Counted from the stretch's first letter, positions 44,286 to 53,673 are shown. The stretch is 64,000 nucleotides of DNA from an uncultured Gemmiger sp. (GCA_944388145.1 CALXHQ010000009.1:1-64000), one strand, 5' to 3'. The notes: generated from the sequence alone by a model not told the origin. Translations and numbers: made by a program.

Positions 44286-45317
44286 TCAGTTCAGCTCAGC
44301 GAAGTACTTGATGGTGCGGACCATCTGGCTGGTGTAGCTGTTCTCGTTGTCGTACCAGGAGACGACCTGAACCTGATAGGTGTCGTCGTCGATCTTGGTG
44401 ACCATGGTCTGGGTGGCGTCAAACAGGCTGCCGTACTTCATGCCGATAACGTCGGAGGAGACGATGGGATCCTCGTTGTAGCCGAAGCTCTCAGAGGCAG
44501 CGGCCTTCATGGCGGCGTTGATGCTCTCCTTGGTGATGTCCTTGCCCTTGACAACGGCGACCAGGATGGTGGTGGAGCCGGTGGGAACAGGCACACGCTG
44601 GGCAGAGCCGATCAGCTTGCCGTTCAGCTCGGGGATGACCAGGCCGATGGCCTTGGCAGCGCCGGTGGAGTTGGGAACGATGTTCTGCGCGCCAGCGCGG
44701 GCACGGCGCAGGTCGCCCTTGCGCTGCGGGCCGTCCAGGATCATCTGGTCGCCGGTGTAGGCATGAACGGTGGTCATAATGCCGGAGACGATGGGGTAAG
44801 CCTTGTTCAGGGTGTCCGCCATCGGGGCCAGGCAGTTGGTGGTGCAGGAAGCAGCGGAGATGACCTGATCCTCGGGGGTCAGGGTCTTCTCATTGACAGA
44901 GTAGACGATGGTCTTCAGGTCGTTGCCGGCAGGGGCAGAGATGACGACCTTCTTGGCGCCAGCCTGGATGTGAGCCATGCTCTTCTCCTTGCTGGTGTAG
45001 AAGCCGGTGCACTCCAGCACAACGTCAACGCCCAGCTCGCCCCAGGGGCAATCCTTGGCGTCCTTGATCGCGTAGATCTTGATCTCCTTGCCGTCGACGA
45101 TGATGGAGTCGTCGGTGGAGTCAACGGTGTGCTTGTGCTCACCGATCTTGCCCAGGAAAGAGCCCTGAGCGGTGTCGTACTTGAGCAGATGCGCCAGCAT
45201 CTTGGGGCTGGTCAGGTCGTTGATTGCGACGACCTCGTAGCCCTCGGCCTCGAACATCTGACGGAACGCCAGACGGCCGATGCGGCCGAAACCATTGATA
45301 GCAACTTTGACAGCCAT
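44286..45317 (-). CDS. gap: glyceraldehyde-3-phosphate dehydrogenase (type I)
   Basis: A 343-aa glycolytic enzyme converting glyceraldehyde-3-phosphate, phosphate and NAD+ to 1,3-bisphosphoglycerate. The NAD-binding [11 protein letters not shown] is at about 8-18, the catalytic Cys is in SCTTNCLAP (about 155-163) and the C-terminal [11 protein letters not shown] motif is present. It has a strong promoter and terminator of its own, and is monocistronic. Confidence 0.97.
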   Translation of the reverse strand: MAVKVAINGFGRIGRLAFRQMFEAEGYEVVAINDLTSPKMLAHLLKYDTAQGSFLGKIGEHKHTVDSTDDSIIVDGKEIKIYAIKDAKDCPWGELGVDVVLECTGFYTSKEKSMAHIQAGAKKVVISAPAGNDLKTIVYSVNEKTLTPEDQVISAASCTTNCLAPMADTLNKAYPIVSGIMTTVHAYTGDQMILDGPQRKGDLRRARAGAQNIVPNSTGAAKAIGLVIPELNGKLIGSAQRVPVPTGSTTILVAVVKGKDITKESINAAMKAAASESFGYNEDPIVSSDVIGMKYGSLFDATQTMVTKIDDDTYQVQVVSWYDNENSYTSQMVRTIKYFAELN

Positions 45318-45397
45318 TGTTAAGTCCTCCCAAGATTTTGTATTAAGGGGATACCCCCACCTCGCGGCACAACCGCGCCGCGGTTCGGTACATTGTT

Positions 45398-45426
45398 ATT
45401 GTACCCCATTGTTTGGCAAACTGCAA
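45398..45426 (-). promoter_or_regulatory. sigma-A promoter of gap
   Basis: Minus-strand TTGCAG (45421-45426), 17 nt, TACAAT (45398-45403), about 80 nt before the start. Confidence 0.7.
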
Positions 45427-45588
45427 GGGGGACTGTTATTCTTTTAACACAATTTTTGCAAAAATTTGCCCTGGCGGCCGGTCCCCGGCCCCCAAAGCGC
45501 CGGGCGGCGGGGGTTAAACCGGTCGATGCTGCATACAATACCAAGTGCCGTGCAAAAAGTTCCGCCGGCGGGAAAGGGGGGTATGGCC

Positions 45589-46200
45589 ATGGCTGATCTT
45601 GCCGCGCTGCGGGCCGTTTTGGCCCGGGAGGCCGCTCGCCGCGCCCGCACCGGCCAGCTGCCGGGCACCGTTTTGCCCCGGCTGCGGCTGCTGACCACCG
45701 CCGAGCTGCTCTGCCCGGGGGCGCCGCCCGCCCGCGCCGCCGACGCCGCCGGGGAGCTTGCGGCCCTGTGCGCCGCCCTGGGGCAGATGCTGCGCCGCCC
45801 CGCCGGCTGGCTGGCGGCTGACCTGCCCCCCGGGCCGCTGCCTGTCCTGGTGCGGCCTGCCCTGTTGCATGGTGCGGTGCTGTGCTGGCTGCGGGGTGCG
45901 CTGGCCGGCGGTGCGGCGGCGGTGCGGCTGTGCTGCCAGCCGGCGGGCGGCGCGGCGGTGCTGCAGCTGCTGGGCTGCGGCATGGCGGGGGACGCGGCGG
46001 CGCTTTGGCGGCGTCTTGCGGCCGAGGCCGGCGGCCACGCGGTATTTTTGGCGGGGCGGACGGCGGGAGCGGCGGCGCGCCTGCCCGCCGCCGACGGCCT
46101 GCCGGTGCGCCCCGTCCCCGCTCCGGCGGACCTGCTGGCCGACCGGTACAGCCTGCCGCGCCTCTATCTGGACGGTTTCTGCGCCGAGCCGGAACGCTGA
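45589..46200 (+). CDS. unrecognised Ala/Leu-rich protein
   Basis: A 203-aa protein of unrecognised family, very rich in Ala, Leu, Arg and Gly. The ATG at 45589 sits 7 nt after GGGGGG; the ATG at 45583 is too close to that site. It has no clear membrane helix or signal peptide. The layout (helical first half, then LLHGAVLCWLRGALAGGAA) faintly recalls a degraded histidine-kinase dimerisation/ATPase fold, but the catalytic boxes are absent. Followed by a separately promoted membrane protein gene. Confidence 0.55.
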   Translation: MADLAALRAVLAREAARRARTGQLPGTVLPRLRLLTTAELLCPGAPPARAADAAGELAALCAALGQMLRRPAGWLAADLPPGPLPVLVRPALLHGAVLCWLRGALAGGAAAVRLCCQPAGGAAVLQLLGCGMAGDAAALWRRLAAEAGGHAVFLAGRTAGAAARLPAADGLPVRPVPAPADLLADRYSLPRLYLDGFCAEPER

Positions 46201-46201
46201 C

Positions 46202-46261
46202 TTGCAGCCCGGGCCAGGGTATGGTAGGATGAAGGTATCGAATGATCGAATTTGCGATACC
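46202..46261 (+). promoter_or_regulatory. promoter with downstream dyad for 46277 gene
   Basis: TTGCAG (46202-46207), 17 nt, TAGGAT (46225-46230). A dyad GGTATCG-N14-CGATACC (46234-46261) sits just after the -10, forming either an operator or a 5'-end hairpin. Confidence 0.55.
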
Positions 46262-46276
46262 GGAGGGGGGCCGACC

Positions 46277-47383
46277 ATGATCCGACAGTTGACCCGCCGC
46301 ATCCGCCGCCGGATGCTGGTGCGGGCCGCGGTGCTGCTGGCGGCCGCCGCGGTGCTGCTGGCGCTGTTTGCCCCGGAGCTTGGGATGCTGGCCGCCCCCG
46401 CCGACCTGTACACGCTGGACCCGGCGGAGCTGGAGGGCCGGTATGTGGCCGCGCGGGTGGACCTGATCTACGCCCTGTATGCCGAGACGGTGCGCGGCCG
46501 CGGTGACCGTGCGCAGACCGTCCGGCGGGAGTACATCATCCCGGTGGGGCAGGACGCCTTTATGGGCATGGAGGTGACCTCCGGGCAGATCCCCGCAGCC
46601 CAGGCAGTGCTGGAAACCACCGCCGCCGTGATGCGCGGCGAGGCCGGGGCGCTGGACGGGTCCAGCCTGGTGGTGTACGGTACGGTGCGCCAGATGGACC
46701 CCTACACCCGCACCTTTTATGAAGATGTGGCCGGGGTGTCCCGCTTTTCGGCTGCCGACCAGGCCCGGTTCCTGCCGCTGGTGCTGGTGGAAGGCCAGGT
46801 AGGGCGCTATTCCCTGCCGCTTTTGCTGGCGGGACTTGCCGCAGGCGCAGGCTGCGGGCTGGCAGGGGCTGTGTTTCTGGTGCGGGGCCTGCTGTGCCGC
46901 GGCCCGGTGCAGCCCGCCGCCTACCTGGCCGGTGCCGCCGGGGATGCCGCCCCGCTGCTGGACCGGGAATTGTCCGATTTTTACCGCCAGACCCCGCCGG
47001 TGGGGCGCCTGCGCGCCAACTGCCGCTGGCTGCTGTGTGAGGACGGCTCCGCCAGCTGGCTGCTGTACAACCGGGACGTGGCCTGGGTTTACCGGCGCCG
47101 CAGCGGCCGCAGGCAGGCCGTGATCGTCTGCGCCCGGTCACCCCTGGGCCGCAGGCTGCGGCGGCGCTACTGCATCCCGGTACACGCTTCCGGCGAGGCC
47201 GAAGCCGTGCTGGCCCTGCTGCATCCGCTTTTGCCGGAGGCAGTGTTCGGCTACCGCCCCCGGTGGGAGGCCCGCTACCAGGCCGATCCCGCCCGTTTTT
47301 GCCGCCAGGTCAAGGCCGAACAGGCCGCCGCCCGCACCGCTGCCGCCCGCCGTGCCGCTCAAAGCGGCCAGGCATCCTCTTAG
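46277..47383 (+). CDS. two-helix membrane protein, family not recognised
   Basis: A 368-aa protein. One N-terminal helix (about 14-36), an extracellular domain (about 40-175), a second helix (about 182-208) and a basic cytoplasmic C-terminal domain (about 215-368) are visible. The start has a GGAGGGGGG ribosome-binding site. Homologous-looking proteins exist in gut Firmicutes as uncharacterised DUF proteins, but the family is not assigned here. A terminator follows. Confidence 0.65.
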   Translation: MIRQLTRRIRRRMLVRAAVLLAAAAVLLALFAPELGMLAAPADLYTLDPAELEGRYVAARVDLIYALYAETVRGRGDRAQTVRREYIIPVGQDAFMGMEVTSGQIPAAQAVLETTAAVMRGEAGALDGSSLVVYGTVRQMDPYTRTFYEDVAGVSRFSAADQARFLPLVLVEGQVGRYSLPLLLAGLAAGAGCGLAGAVFLVRGLLCRGPVQPAAYLAGAAGDAAPLLDRELSDFYRQTPPVGRLRANCRWLLCEDGSASWLLYNRDVAWVYRRRSGRRQAVIVCARSPLGRRLRRRYCIPVHASGEAEAVLALLHPLLPEAVFGYRPRWEARYQADPARFCRQVKAEQAAARTAAARRAAQSGQASS

Positions 47384-47401
47384 CGGCCCCCTGCCCAAAC
47401 G

Positions 47402-47450
47402 ACAAATATCCCCCGCCCGCTGTGTGGACAGCGGACGGGGGTGTTTGTTT
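47402..47450 (+). terminator. terminator of 46277 gene
   Basis: Near-palindrome ACAAATATCCCCCGC...CGGGGGTGTTTGT with a GTGG loop, followed by TTT. Confidence 0.75.
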
Positions 47451-47494
47451 CGGGCCGGATTTTCCGTGTGCTGCAAAGGGGGCGGCCGCCGGCC

Positions 47495-49360
47495 TTATGC
47501 CGGCGGTTCCGCCTGCCCGTGCTCGGCGTTCCACCGGGCGATTACCCGCAAAAATGCTTTGCCGTAGCGGCTTGCCTTAACGGCGCCCACACCGTTCACC
47601 TGCAAAAACTCCTGCAGGCTGGCAGGGCGGCGGGCGGCCATGTCGGCCAGCGCGGCGTTGGAAAACACCACATAAGCCGGCACGTTCTCCGCCTGGGCCA
47701 GGCGCATCCGCTCGGCCTTCAGGGCAGCCAGCAGGCTGTCGTCCTCCGGCTGCCCCGGCACGTCCTGCGCGGCGCGGGTCTTTTTGCGGCGGCTCAGCAC
47801 CGGCTCCTCCCCGGCGCGCAGCGGCATGGTCAGCTTCTCGCCGTGGAAGAGCACCTCCCCCGCCCGGCCGGCCAGCTGGATGGCGCCGTGCGTGTCCCGG
47901 GTCAGGCAGCCCTGTTCCTCCAGATACTCCACCAGGCGGCGGATCTCGCCCCGGCGGATGGTCTTCATCAGGCCATAGGTGGACAGGCCGTCCAGCCCCA
48001 GCTCCCGGATGCGCCGGTCGTGCCCGCCGGCCAGCGTGCCCACCAGGAGCGTTTCGCCCACCGGATAGCCCAGCTTCTGCCGGATGCGCGCCGCACAGGA
48101 CAGGACCATCTGGGCGGGTACCGTCACGTCCTGCCGGGAGTACTCGGCCTTGCAGGGGCCGCAGTTGCCGCACTGCTCGGCGTGGGGCTGGCCGAAATAG
48201 TCCAAAATCACCCCCCGCAGGCAGCGGGTTGCCCGGCAGTAGGCCACCATGGCGTCCAGCCGGCGGTAGTCCTGCCGGCGGACGGTCTGGCGCTCCTCGG
48301 GGGTCAGGGCGCTGTTTTCGCCGCCGTTCTCAATGAAAAAGCGGGCGGTGGCAATGTCCGCCGGGGCAAACAGCAAAATACACTCGGCCGGGGTGCCGTC
48401 CCGCCCGGCGCGGCCGGCTTCCTGGTAGTAGGCCTCCAGGCTTTGGGGCATATTGTAGTGGATGACAAAGGCGACGTTGGACTTGTCAATTCCCATGCCG
48501 AAGGCGTTGGTGGCCACCATGACGGTCTTGCGGTCAAACTGGAAGTCGTCCTGATTGCGGCGGCGCTCGGCGTCGGGCAGGCCCGCATGGTAGCGGGTGG
48601 CAGGGATGCCGTCCGCCTGCAACGCTGCGCAGACCTTTTCCACATTGGCGCGGGTGGCGCAGTAGACAATGCCGCTTTTGTCCTGCCGCTGCCCCACCAG
48701 GGCGCGCAGGGTGTTCAGCTTGTTTTTGGGGCGCAGCACATCAAAGTACAGGTTGGGGCGGTCAAACCCGGTGATCACCCGCACCGGGTCCTGCAGCTGC
48801 AGCAGCCGCACAATATCCGCCTGTACCTGGGCGGTGGCGGTGGCAGTGAAGGCGGCCACCGCCGGGCGCACCGGCAGCGATGCGATGAAATCAGCGCTGG
48901 CCAAATACCCCGGGCGGAAGTCCTGCCCCCATTGGGAGATGCAGTGGGCCTCGTCCACCGCCACCACCGGCACCCGCAGATCGGCCGCCAGCGCCTGAAA
49001 CCCCGGGTAGGCCAGCCGCTCCGGCGCGATGTAAAGCAGGCGGTACTGCCCCGCCCGGGCGTTGGCGGCAATCCGGGCCATCTGGCCGGCGCCCAGGGCG
49101 CTGTTCAGGCAGGCGGCGGGGATGCCCATCTGTTCCAGCGCCGCCACCTGGTCCTCCATCAGGGAGATCAGCGGCGAGATCACCAGCGTGGTGCCCTCCA
49201 AAAGCAGCGCCGGCAGCTGGTAGCAGACCGACTTGCCGCCGCCTGTGGGCAGCACGCCCAGCACGTCCCGCCCGGCCAGCAGCCCCTCCACCAGCGCCTG
49301 CTGCCCGGGGCGGAAACTGTCGTGGCCAAAGTATTGTTTTAATGCGGTAAATTTGTCCAT
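47495..49360 (-). CDS. recQ: ATP-dependent DNA helicase RecQ
   Basis: A 621-aa 3'-5' DNA helicase for recombination and fork repair. The Walker A is PTGGGKS (about 39-45), DEAH is in VDEAHCISQWGQDFRPGY, and motif VI is QEAGRAGRDG. A RecQ-Ct zinc-binding region has a Cys quartet (CRATRCLRG, CGNCGPC), followed by winged helix, and an HRDC domain closes the C-terminus (about 545-615). The ATG at 49360 overlaps the stop codon of the phosphatase gene by one base. Confidence 0.97.
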   Translation of the reverse strand: MDKFTALKQYFGHDSFRPGQQALVEGLLAGRDVLGVLPTGGGKSVCYQLPALLLEGTTLVISPLISLMEDQVAALEQMGIPAACLNSALGAGQMARIAANARAGQYRLLYIAPERLAYPGFQALAADLRVPVVAVDEAHCISQWGQDFRPGYLASADFIASLPVRPAVAAFTATATAQVQADIVRLLQLQDPVRVITGFDRPNLYFDVLRPKNKLNTLRALVGQRQDKSGIVYCATRANVEKVCAALQADGIPATRYHAGLPDAERRRNQDDFQFDRKTVMVATNAFGMGIDKSNVAFVIHYNMPQSLEAYYQEAGRAGRDGTPAECILLFAPADIATARFFIENGGENSALTPEERQTVRRQDYRRLDAMVAYCRATRCLRGVILDYFGQPHAEQCGNCGPCKAEYSRQDVTVPAQMVLSCAARIRQKLGYPVGETLLVGTLAGGHDRRIRELGLDGLSTYGLMKTIRRGEIRRLVEYLEEQGCLTRDTHGAIQLAGRAGEVLFHGEKLTMPLRAGEEPVLSRRKKTRAAQDVPGQPEDDSLLAALKAERMRLAQAENVPAYVVFSNAALADMAARRPASLQEFLQVNGVGAVKASRYGKAFLRVIARWNAEHGQAEPPA

Positions 49361-49827
49361 CAAATGCCTTCTTTGTCCCGGGTCAGATGTTCCAGCAGCG
49401 CCCGGCAGCCGGATTCGATCTGGGTCCAGGCGGTGTCAAAATCGCGGGTGTACCAGGGGTCGGCGATGTCCGCGGGTTGGCCGGTATAGTCCAGCAGGCG
49501 GTGCATCTTGCCCGCCGGGTCGCCACCGCAGATGCGCCGCATGGCGGCCAGGTGATGCGCCTCCATGCCGATCAGCAGGTCGTAGGCCCCGTAATCGGCG
49601 CGGGTCAGCTGGCGGGCGGTCTTGCCCGCGCAGGAAATGCCGTGCTCGGCCAGTTTGCGCCGGGCGGGCGGGTAGACGGGGTTTCCATACTCCTCGCTGC
49701 TGGTGCCGGCGCTGGCCACCTCAAACGCCTGCGCCAGCCCGGCTTTTGCCGCCAGGTCCCGAAAAATGAACTCCGCCATGGGGCTGCGGCAGATATTGCC
49801 CAGGCAGACAAACAGGATACGGGTCAT
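49360..49827 (-). CDS. low-molecular-weight protein-tyrosine phosphatase
   Basis: A 155-aa cysteine phosphatase of the LMW-PTP fold. The P-loop is C-x5-R-S (CLGNICRS, Cys8/Arg14) and the catalytic acid is in the DPW loop (IADPWYTRDF). Translationally coupled to recQ downstream (overlapping stop/start). Confidence 0.92.
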   Translation of the reverse strand: MTRILFVCLGNICRSPMAEFIFRDLAAKAGLAQAFEVASAGTSSEEYGNPVYPPARRKLAEHGISCAGKTARQLTRADYGAYDLLIGMEAHHLAAMRRICGGDPAGKMHRLLDYTGQPADIADPWYTRDFDTAWTQIESGCRALLEHLTRDKEGI

Positions 49828-49913
49828 GTCATCTTCCTTTCACAGGGCGGGAGCGCCGGGCCCCCGCATTTGACTCTATTCTAGCACGGGGCCCGCCGGG
49901 GCGCAAACGATCC

Positions 49914-49942
49914 TTGACATTCCCCGCCGATGCGTGTACCTT
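49914..49942 (+). promoter_or_regulatory. sigma-A promoter of Nim-like gene
   Basis: TTGACA (49914-49919), 17 nt, TACCTT (49937-49942), 31 nt before the start at 49974. Confidence 0.65.
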
Positions 49943-49973
49943 TTGTACAGAATATTTGAAAGAAGGTTTTACC

Positions 49974-50477
49974 ATGTTCCGTCCCATGCGCAGAAACAAA
50001 CAGCAGCTCTCCCCTGCCCAGTGCGACGCCATCCTGAATGCCGGCAGCAACGGTGTGCTGGCGGTGGCCGGCGACGACGGCTACCCCTACGCGGTGCCGC
50101 TGAGCTATGTGTACGCCGGCGGAAGGCTGTACTTTCACTGTGCCAAAAGCGGGCACAAGCTGGATGCGCTGCGCCGGTGCGACAAGGCGTCCTTCTGTGT
50201 GATCGGGCAGGACGAGGTGGTGCCCGAGCGGTACACCACCCACTACCGCAGCGTGATCGCCTTTGGCCATGTGCGGGAGATCACCGGCGATGCCGAAAAG
50301 CGCGCCGCCGCCCTGCTGCTGGCCCGCAAGTACGCCCCCGATGCCCCCGACGCCGCCCACAATGCCGAGATCGACAAGGATTGGGCGCCGCTGTGCGTGC
50401 TGGAACTGGTTCCCGACCACATCACCGGCAAGGAGGCCATCGAGCTGGTGCGTGCCCGGGAAACCGCCCAAGGCTAA
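49974..50477 (+). CDS. PNPOx-fold flavoprotein (NimA-like)
   Basis: A 167-aa pyridoxamine-5'-phosphate-oxidase-fold flavin-binding protein of the COG3467/Nim group. The split-barrel signatures are GVLAVAGDDGYPYAVPLSYVY and LYFHCAKSGHKLDAL. Relatives include 5-nitroimidazole reductases (Nim), but most are uncharacterised. The inner ATG is used because of AGAAGG and the promoter position. Confidence 0.85.
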   Translation: MFRPMRRNKQQLSPAQCDAILNAGSNGVLAVAGDDGYPYAVPLSYVYAGGRLYFHCAKSGHKLDALRRCDKASFCVIGQDEVVPERYTTHYRSVIAFGHVREITGDAEKRAAALLLARKYAPDAPDAAHNAEIDKDWAPLCVLELVPDHITGKEAIELVRARETAQG

Positions 50478-50489
50478 CCCGCCGGGTTC

Positions 50490-50518
50490 TTGACAGGGCC
50501 CGCCGCCCCTGCTATAAT
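50490..50518 (+). promoter_or_regulatory. consensus sigma-A promoter of MATE gene
   Basis: TTGACA (50490-50495), 17 nt, TATAAT (50513-50518), a perfect consensus. It is 124 nt upstream of the start codon, with a terminator in between. Confidence 0.85.
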
Positions 50519-50553
50519 CAGGCCAGTATTTTTGAATTATTTTGCCGCCGGGC

Positions 50554-50609
50554 AACGCCTTACCCCTTCCTCCCAGGCCTTTGCAGAGGAAGAGGCAAGG
50601 CGTTTTTTT
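50554..50609 (+). terminator. intrinsic terminator in MATE leader (attenuator candidate)
   Basis: 19-bp arms 50554-50572 and 50586-50604 with two mismatches, followed by a TTTTTTT run. It lies between the strong promoter and the MATE start, so transcription must read through it. Confidence 0.8.
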
Positions 50610-50641
50610 GTGCGGCGTCCCATTGCAAGGAGGCCTTTGCC

Positions 50642-51976
50642 ATGTCCCCCACCCGTCCGTCCTGCCTGTCCGACTTTGCCCGCTATGCCTCGCTGAATGT
50701 GCTGGGCATGATCGCGCTGTCCTGCTACATCCTGGCCGATACCTTTTTTGTCTCGCTGGGCATGGGGGCCGACGGCCTGGCGGCGCTGAACCTGGCCATC
50801 CCGGTGTACAGCTTTATCCACGGCAGCGGCCTGATGATCGGCATGGGCGGCGGCACCCGGTATTCCATCCGCAAGGGGCAGGGGGATGACGCCTCGGCCA
50901 ACCGGGCGTTCACCTCCGGCATCTATCTGGTCATCGGGTTTGCAGCGGTGTTTGTGCTGGCAGGGCTTTTTTGCACCGGTCCGCTGGCCCGGCTGCTGGG
51001 CGCCGGCGGCGAGGTGTACGCCATGACCCGCACCTATCTGCAGGTGATCCTGCTGTTCGCCCCCGCCTTTCTGACCAACAACCTGCTGCTCTGCTTTGTG
51101 CGCAACGACGGCGCCCCCCAGCTGGCCATGGCGGGCATGATCACCGGCAGTTTGTCCAACGTGGTGCTGGATTATCTGTTCATCTTCCCCTGCGGCATGG
51201 GCATCTTCGGCGCGGCGCTGGCCACCGGCTTTGCCCCGCTGATCAGCATCGGGGTGCTATCGCCCCACTTTATCCGCCGCAAAAACGGCTTTCACCCCGT
51301 GCGCTGCCATCTGCGGCCAGGGCGGCTGGCGGCCATCTGCTCGGCGGGGGTGCCCTCACTGGTGACGGAAGTCTCCTCCGGCGTGGTGATGATCGCCTTC
51401 AACGCCATCCTGCTGGGGCTGGAGGGCAACGTAGGGGTGGCGGCCTACGGCGTCATCGCCAACCTGTCGCTGGTGGTGCTGGCCATCTTCACCGGCATCA
51501 GCCAGGGCATCCAGCCGCTGCTCAGTGCCCGGTACGGCGCCGGCCAAAAGGCGGAGCTGGGCGCCATCCTGCGGTATGCCGTCATCACGGCGCTGGTGGT
51601 GAGCGCGGTGGTCTACGGGGTGATTTTTGCCTTTGCCGGGCCCATCGCTGCCATCTTCAACAGCGAACACAACGCCCAGCTGCAGGCCTTGGCCGAGTAC
51701 GGGCTGCGGCTGTACTTTATCGCCTGCCCCTTTGCCGGGTGGAACGTCATTCTGGCGGTCTACTTCACCTCAGTGGAGCGGCCGCGGCCGGGCCAGGCGG
51801 TGTCGCTTTTGCGCGGCTTTGCGGTGATTTTGCCCATGGCTTTTGCGCTGTCGGCGCTGTTCGGGCTGACCGGCGTGTGGTGCGCCTTCCCCGCCACCGA
51901 GGCGGTGGTGGCGCTGGTGGGGTTGGTGCTCTACCGCCGCAGGCGCCGCCCCGCCCTGCACGAGCTTTTGCGGTGA
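50642..51976 (+). CDS. MATE-family efflux transporter
   Basis: A 444-aa exporter of the multidrug and toxic compound extrusion family, with about 12 membrane helices and the typical internal two-fold repeat. Family features include NVLGMIALSCYILADTFFVS at helix 1 and GMGGGTRYSI. The ATG at 50642 has AAGGAGG upstream. Expression probably depends on read-through of the leader terminator. Substrates unknown. Confidence 0.9.
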   Translation: MSPTRPSCLSDFARYASLNVLGMIALSCYILADTFFVSLGMGADGLAALNLAIPVYSFIHGSGLMIGMGGGTRYSIRKGQGDDASANRAFTSGIYLVIGFAAVFVLAGLFCTGPLARLLGAGGEVYAMTRTYLQVILLFAPAFLTNNLLLCFVRNDGAPQLAMAGMITGSLSNVVLDYLFIFPCGMGIFGAALATGFAPLISIGVLSPHFIRRKNGFHPVRCHLRPGRLAAICSAGVPSLVTEVSSGVVMIAFNAILLGLEGNVGVAAYGVIANLSLVVLAIFTGISQGIQPLLSARYGAGQKAELGAILRYAVITALVVSAVVYGVIFAFAGPIAAIFNSEHNAQLQALAEYGLRLYFIACPFAGWNVILAVYFTSVERPRPGQAVSLLRGFAVILPMAFALSALFGLTGVWCAFPATEAVVALVGLVLYRRRRRPALHELLR

Positions 51977-52006
51977 GCGGCCCCGTCCTGCCCCATACAG
52001 TCAAAT

Positions 52007-52052
52007 ACGCGCCCGGCGCGGGGGATTTCCCTCTGCGCCGGGCGCGTTTTGT
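52007..52052. terminator. bidirectional terminator between MATE and AGCS genes
   Basis: 13-bp arms 52007-52019 and 52035-52047 (ACGCGCCCGGCGC), then TTTTG. Between converging genes. Confidence 0.8.
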
Positions 52053-52065
52053 ACAAAATAGCGGC

Positions 52066-53460
52066 TTACTTTTTGTCGGTTTTGTTGGCCGCCCGCCGCA
52101 GCTGTTTGGCGTAGCGGTCCAGGCTCTTGCCCTTGTGGATGCTGGCCACCAGGCCGGACAGGGCCAGCAGGGCGATCAGGTTAGGGATGACCATCAGGCC
52201 GTTGAACAGGTCGGACAGGTTCCAGACCAGGTCCACCTTCTGTACCGAGCCGATCAGCACAAACAGCACCGCGATGGCGGCGTAGACCGGCACCGCCTTT
52301 GTGCCGAACAGTGCCTTGAAGTTGACCTCACCGAAATAGTACCAGCCGATGATGGTGGAGAAGGCGAAGAAGAACATGGTGATGGCGATAAAAATGTTGC
52401 CAAAGCTGCCCATGGTCTGGTCAAAGGCCGCCTGGGTCAGCTGGGTGCCGGTCAGGCCGGAGGGCACCATGCCGGAGGTGATGATGACCAGCGCTGTCAG
52501 GCTGAGCACCACAAAGGTATCGATAAAGACGCCGATCATGGCCACGATGCCCTGGTCCTGGGGCTTTTCCACCTTGGCCAGCGCGTGGGCATGGGGGGTG
52601 GAACCCATGCCGGCCTCGTTGGAGAAGAGGCCGCGGGCCACGCCGTAGCGCATGGCCTCCCGCACGGTGACGCCCGCCACGCCGCCGGCGATGGCCTGGG
52701 GCTGGAAGGCCAGCACAAAGATCTGCTCAAAGGCGTTGGGGATGCGCTGCCAGCGGGTGACCAGGATGGCCACACAGCCCACGATGTAGAACAGCGCCAT
52801 GACGGGGACCAGCTTTTCGGTGACGGAGGCCAGCCGCTTGACGCCGCCCAGGAAGATGAAGGCCGCAATGACCGCCACCACCACGCCCACCGCCAGCTTG
52901 CTGACGCCGAAGGCGTTGTGGAAGGCGTCGCTGATCGAGTTGGACTGGACCATATTGCCCATAAAGCCCAGCGCCAGCACGATGGCCACCGAGAAGAACC
53001 CGGCCAGGAACTTGCCGAACTTGCCCTGGAAGGCGGCGCGGATGTAGTAGATGGGGCCGCCGGTGACCTGGCCGTCCACCGTGGTCTTGAAGGTCTGGGC
53101 CAGGATGGCCTCGGCATAGATGGTAGCCATACCGAAGAAGGCGGACATCCACATCCAGAAGATGGCGCCCGGCCCGCCGGAGGCCAGCGCGGTGGCGCAT
53201 CCGGTGATGTTGCCGGTGCCCACCTGGGCCGCCACGGCGGTGGTCAGGGCCTGAAAGCTGCTCATGCCGTCCTTGCCGGCCGCTTTGCCCTTGAGGCTGA
53301 ACCCGCTGAACAGGCTTTTGATTCCGGGCACAAACCGGCGCACCTGCACAAACCCCAGCCGGACGGTAAAGTAAATGCCGGTGCCGCACAGCAAAAACAA
53401 CAGCAGGTTGTTCCACAAAAAGTCGCTGACGGCGCTGATGCCCTGGGTAAATTCCTCCAT
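52066..53460 (-). CDS. sodium:alanine symporter (AGCS family)
   Basis: A 464-aa amino-acid carrier cotransporting alanine or glycine with Na+. About 11 helices; family signatures are QALTTAVAAQVGTGNITG, GPGAIFWMWMSAFFGMATIYAE, and EAGMGSTPHAHA for the second half. The start codon follows GGGAGAGGG. A 180-nt leader separates it from its promoter; no glycine riboswitch consensus was seen in it. Confidence 0.93.
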   Translation of the reverse strand: MEEFTQGISAVSDFLWNNLLLFLLCGTGIYFTVRLGFVQVRRFVPGIKSLFSGFSLKGKAAGKDGMSSFQALTTAVAAQVGTGNITGCATALASGGPGAIFWMWMSAFFGMATIYAEAILAQTFKTTVDGQVTGGPIYYIRAAFQGKFGKFLAGFFSVAIVLALGFMGNMVQSNSISDAFHNAFGVSKLAVGVVVAVIAAFIFLGGVKRLASVTEKLVPVMALFYIVGCVAILVTRWQRIPNAFEQIFVLAFQPQAIAGGVAGVTVREAMRYGVARGLFSNEAGMGSTPHAHALAKVEKPQDQGIVAMIGVFIDTFVVLSLTALVIITSGMVPSGLTGTQLTQAAFDQTMGSFGNIFIAITMFFFAFSTIIGWYYFGEVNFKALFGTKAVPVYAAIAVLFVLIGSVQKVDLVWNLSDLFNGLMVIPNLIALLALSGLVASIHKGKSLDRYAKQLRRAANKTDKK

Positions 53461-53644
53461 CTGATCCCTCTCCCTTGGGTGGTATCCGGCCAGGCTCCGG
53501 CACTGTCCATACAGCCCGGGCAGCCCCGCCCGCTTGACGGTGCCGATCCACCCCTGATTTGACTTTGCGGCGGGCGGTCTCGGCCGCCGCCCCGCGTTGT
53601 CCTTCGCTCGCACACAATTGCGCGCATCAGGAACACTGTCAGCC
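53461..53644 (-). other. leader of AGCS symporter gene, no motif recognised
   Basis: About 180 nt between the promoter (53645-53673) and the start. It contains GAGCGAAGGAC and GC-rich stems, but no tandem glycine-aptamer consensus and no terminator before the ribosome-binding site. Confidence 0.4.
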
Positions 53645-53673
53645 ATCTTACCATGTTTTTCCTGCAAAGTCAA
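53645..53673 (-). promoter_or_regulatory. sigma-A promoter of AGCS gene
   Basis: Minus-strand TTGACT (53668-53673), 17 nt, TAAGAT (53645-53650). Confidence 0.6.

Noticed and set aside
53461-53644. Possible glycine riboswitch before the AGCS symporter
   Set aside because: Only a weak GCGAAGGAC resemblance; the tandem aptamer core and a terminator are not present.
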